From Lamellibrachia satsuma (taxonomy: Eukaryota > Annelida > Polychaeta > Sabellida > Siboglinidae): a stretch of 64,000 nt of DNA. Below the pieces are notes generated by a model. The model made no database searches. It saw only the letters and a program-made list of their open reading frames with translations, and had not been told where the DNA came from. The DNA lies in contig BSQZ01000011.1 in NCBI GenBank assembly GCA_033239005.1, positions 2,919,001 through 2,983,000 on the forward strand, written 5' to 3'. Both the position numbers and the translations under genes were made by a program. Below, piece after piece: positions 61,960-64,000 of this stretch. Position 1 is the stretch's first letter. The number at the start of each line of letters is the position of its first letter.

Positions 61960-64000
61960 ATTCACCTATCATTTCGTTAAACGTTTGGCATTCTCTGAAC
62001 CCAGATTCCTTGTAATGGCTTCTGTAGTTCCTCCTTGCTATCTTCCACATTTTCACACAGTTCTTCTTGTTCCTATTGCCAGTTCTCATCGATGATGCGA
62101 GTAGAGTTCTCGAATGTGCCAATACACGCCAGAACATCGACACCACATGAATCCTCAGAAGTACATCATGCAATGCCACTTCGAAAGAAAGATTGTTCTC
62201 CATGTAGCAAGCCCCATATGGGCCTACTTCCCACCAGCTACCGGACTTATGACGGCAAATCCCGCGAGACTCTGTTCACGTGGTTTCACTGGGAAACCAT
62301 CAAGGAAGAGCGTTACTGTTAAATGTTTGTTGTCGATTAAGAACACTTTCGGAATACGTTGTGACACATACCGTCACCTTGTATACATACCAAACAAGAT
62401 CAGTATGCTATATTGTGTGCAGTATGCGTAGGCCCCTTAATTATGCCTGCACTGTCATGTTACAGTGTAATTAATGTCCGCCGTGTTACCTAACTGTCCG
62501 CCATGTTACCCATGTGTTCCGCGTGTTAGCGGCCTTTAAGTGACGTCATACTAAATTGCAACATGTGTAATTTAATTTATTTGACATACTAGCATGTATA
62601 TATCACAACAGTATTGGGTAAAACATAAATCATTACCATAATTGTTTTAGTTAATTCAATAGTTGATATGAAGTCAGTACTTATGATAAACTTTGATGCG
62701 CTTTGTTGTAGGAACGGATATAATGCCTCAATTTGAGAATGACCAGTATAACAAAATTAGACATTTCAAGACCAAGATATAAATACCACGATAGTTAGAA
62801 TTCTTGAGAACGATGCGACAGACAAGCAGACGGTACTGCACAGTAAAAATAATGCTGAAACAAAATGTACATGTATTGTGAATAAAGTACATGTACTGTG
62901 AATGAAGTACATGTGCTGTAGATGAGCTACATGTACTGTGAATGAAGTACATGTACTGTGGATAAAGTACATGTACTGTGAATGAAGTACATGTGCTGTG
63001 GATGAGCTAAATGTACTGTGAATGAAGTGCATATACTGTGAATGAAGTACATGTGGTGTGGATGAAGTACATGTACTGTGATTGAAGTACATGCATTGCG
63101 GATGAAGTGCATGTGCTGTGATTGAAGAACATGTGCTGTGGATGAAGTATATGTGCTTTGGATGAGCTACATGTACTGTGAATGAAGTACATGTACTGTG
63201 AATAAAGCACATTTACTTTGAATGCAGTATGTGTAGTATGAATGCAGTGCTTGTAAATAAATGAAGTACAGTTGCTGTTAAAGAATTACATGTGCTGTGA
63301 ATGCAGTTCACGTATTGTAAATGTACATGTACTGTGAATGCAGTTCATGTTCTGTGAATGGTGTACGTGTACTGTGAATGAAGTGCAAGTGCTGTGAATG
63401 AAGTTCATGTTCTGTGAATAAAGTACATGTACTGTGAATGAAGTACATGTACTGTGACTGAAGTACCTGTTCTCTGAATGCAGTTCGTGTTCTGTGAATG
63501 AAGTACATGTACTGTGAATGCAGTTCATGTTTTATGCAACACAAAACAACGGTTAAAAGTGCACCTTCGCACTGGACGTGTCAAAGTCAGCCCGTCAAAA
63601 TTAGAAACGATGAGCATTTTTTTTACAGGTCATATGCTCCACATGAATCTAACGCCATTCCCTTGACGCGTTGAACATCTATTGTGTAAGCTTTGACTGG
63701 TTGTGGTGGTGGTTTAAATCAGTACAATGTGCCAGCTGTCTTCAGACGATGACAATGGCAAAGACTGGTCAAATACGTACTGTCTGACATTTTCGCATAC
63801 CGATGTACGTTTTACCCACGAACGGTTTATTTGGCAGTCAGTAGATCTCTGATCATCTGAATCACCTATCATCCGCAGCTACGTAATATGTAGCTAGTCA
63901 AAAGTAGCCACGGTTCGACTCCATTTTCATGACTTTCCACATGCGAGAGGTGAAGGACGATATGCCAGCGTGGCGAGATAGTGATCTTCTCCCTTGTCTG
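61960..64000. mobile_element. Dispersed repeat, copy B (runs off the window)
   Basis: Collinear with copy A from about 45025 to 47040, at an offset of about 16.95 kb: GATGATGCGAGTAGAGTTCT block, minisatellite, GTGTCAAAGTCAGCCC block, and the beginning of the integrase-fragment region at the window edge. Copy B lacks the left 550 bp of copy A. Confidence 0.88.
62870..63535. repeat. 20-bp minisatellite of copy B
   Basis: Same unit (ACTGTGAATGAAGTACATGT) as the array at 45905-46550, about 32 units. Unit order and variants differ from copy A, indicating independent turnover. Confidence 0.92.

Noticed and set aside
62766..63544. Repetitive HSTCTSFTVH-type proteins on the minus strand
   Set aside because: They are read-through of the 20-bp minisatellite; unit variants and stops differ between copies.

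Overview
The window is eukaryotic, intron-containing, AT-rich and dominated by repeats. It holds spliced exons with GT-AG borders, long microsatellites, non-LTR and LTR retrotransposons, cut-and-paste DNA transposons and minisatellites. The mix fits a marine invertebrate, probably a lophotrochozoan such as a mollusc. The phylum is an inference from repeat and gene style, not something the sequence proves.

Host genes I can support: (1) a GC-rich, effectively intronless secreted protein of unknown family (5671-7365, +); (2) a ganglioside GM2 activator (GM2A)-like lipid-binding protein on the + strand, exons 37419-37598, 38335-38499 and 41390-41542, with a candidate signal-peptide exon at 34160-34333 and a 3' UTR to about 43220; (3) a C2H2 zinc-finger gene on the + strand (exon 1 49853-50149, exon 2 from 50693) with 15 intact fingers followed by a decayed tail of about 6; (4) the first coding exon of a minus-strand gene (60253-60369) below a CpG-rich probable 5' exon/promoter region (60914-61500); (5) a possible + strand terminal exon (58735-59058).

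Repeats by region: 1-2.8 kb, a CR1/jockey-like LINE (-). 7.9-8.6 kb, simple repeats. 11.1-12.8 kb, a broken pogo/Tigger-like transposase. 13.8-14.8 kb, an L2/CR1-like LINE. 15.8-16.5 kb, a 51-bp satellite open in all three forward frames. 17.6-18.6 kb, another LINE tail inserted in a 20-bp minisatellite. 18.9-31.2 kb, the centrepiece: a Ty3/Gypsy element with 203-bp LTRs and a 5-bp TSD, whose gag is split by a 7.56-kb Ginger1-type DNA transposon (about 72-bp TIRs, TGTAAC terminus, CCGG target duplication). That transposon carries a multi-exon Gypsy-integrase-like transposase on the opposite strand, and hAT transposase exons lie inside it. 35.0-36.3 kb, a LINE piece bracketed by long inverted repeats. 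39.99-41.37 kb, a non-autonomous hAT in a GM2A-like intron. 55.69-57.92 kb, a second hAT with perfect 8-bp TSD, containing a FLYWCH/MULE-like coding remnant. 44.5-47.1 and 61.96-64.0 kb, two direct copies of a dispersed repeat with an internal 20-bp minisatellite and a Gypsy integrase fragment; a third partial copy lies at 53.5-54.06 kb.

There is no operon logic here. The common theme is nested insertion: a retrotransposon opened by an integrase-bearing DNA transposon, and transposons within the introns of apparently living genes.
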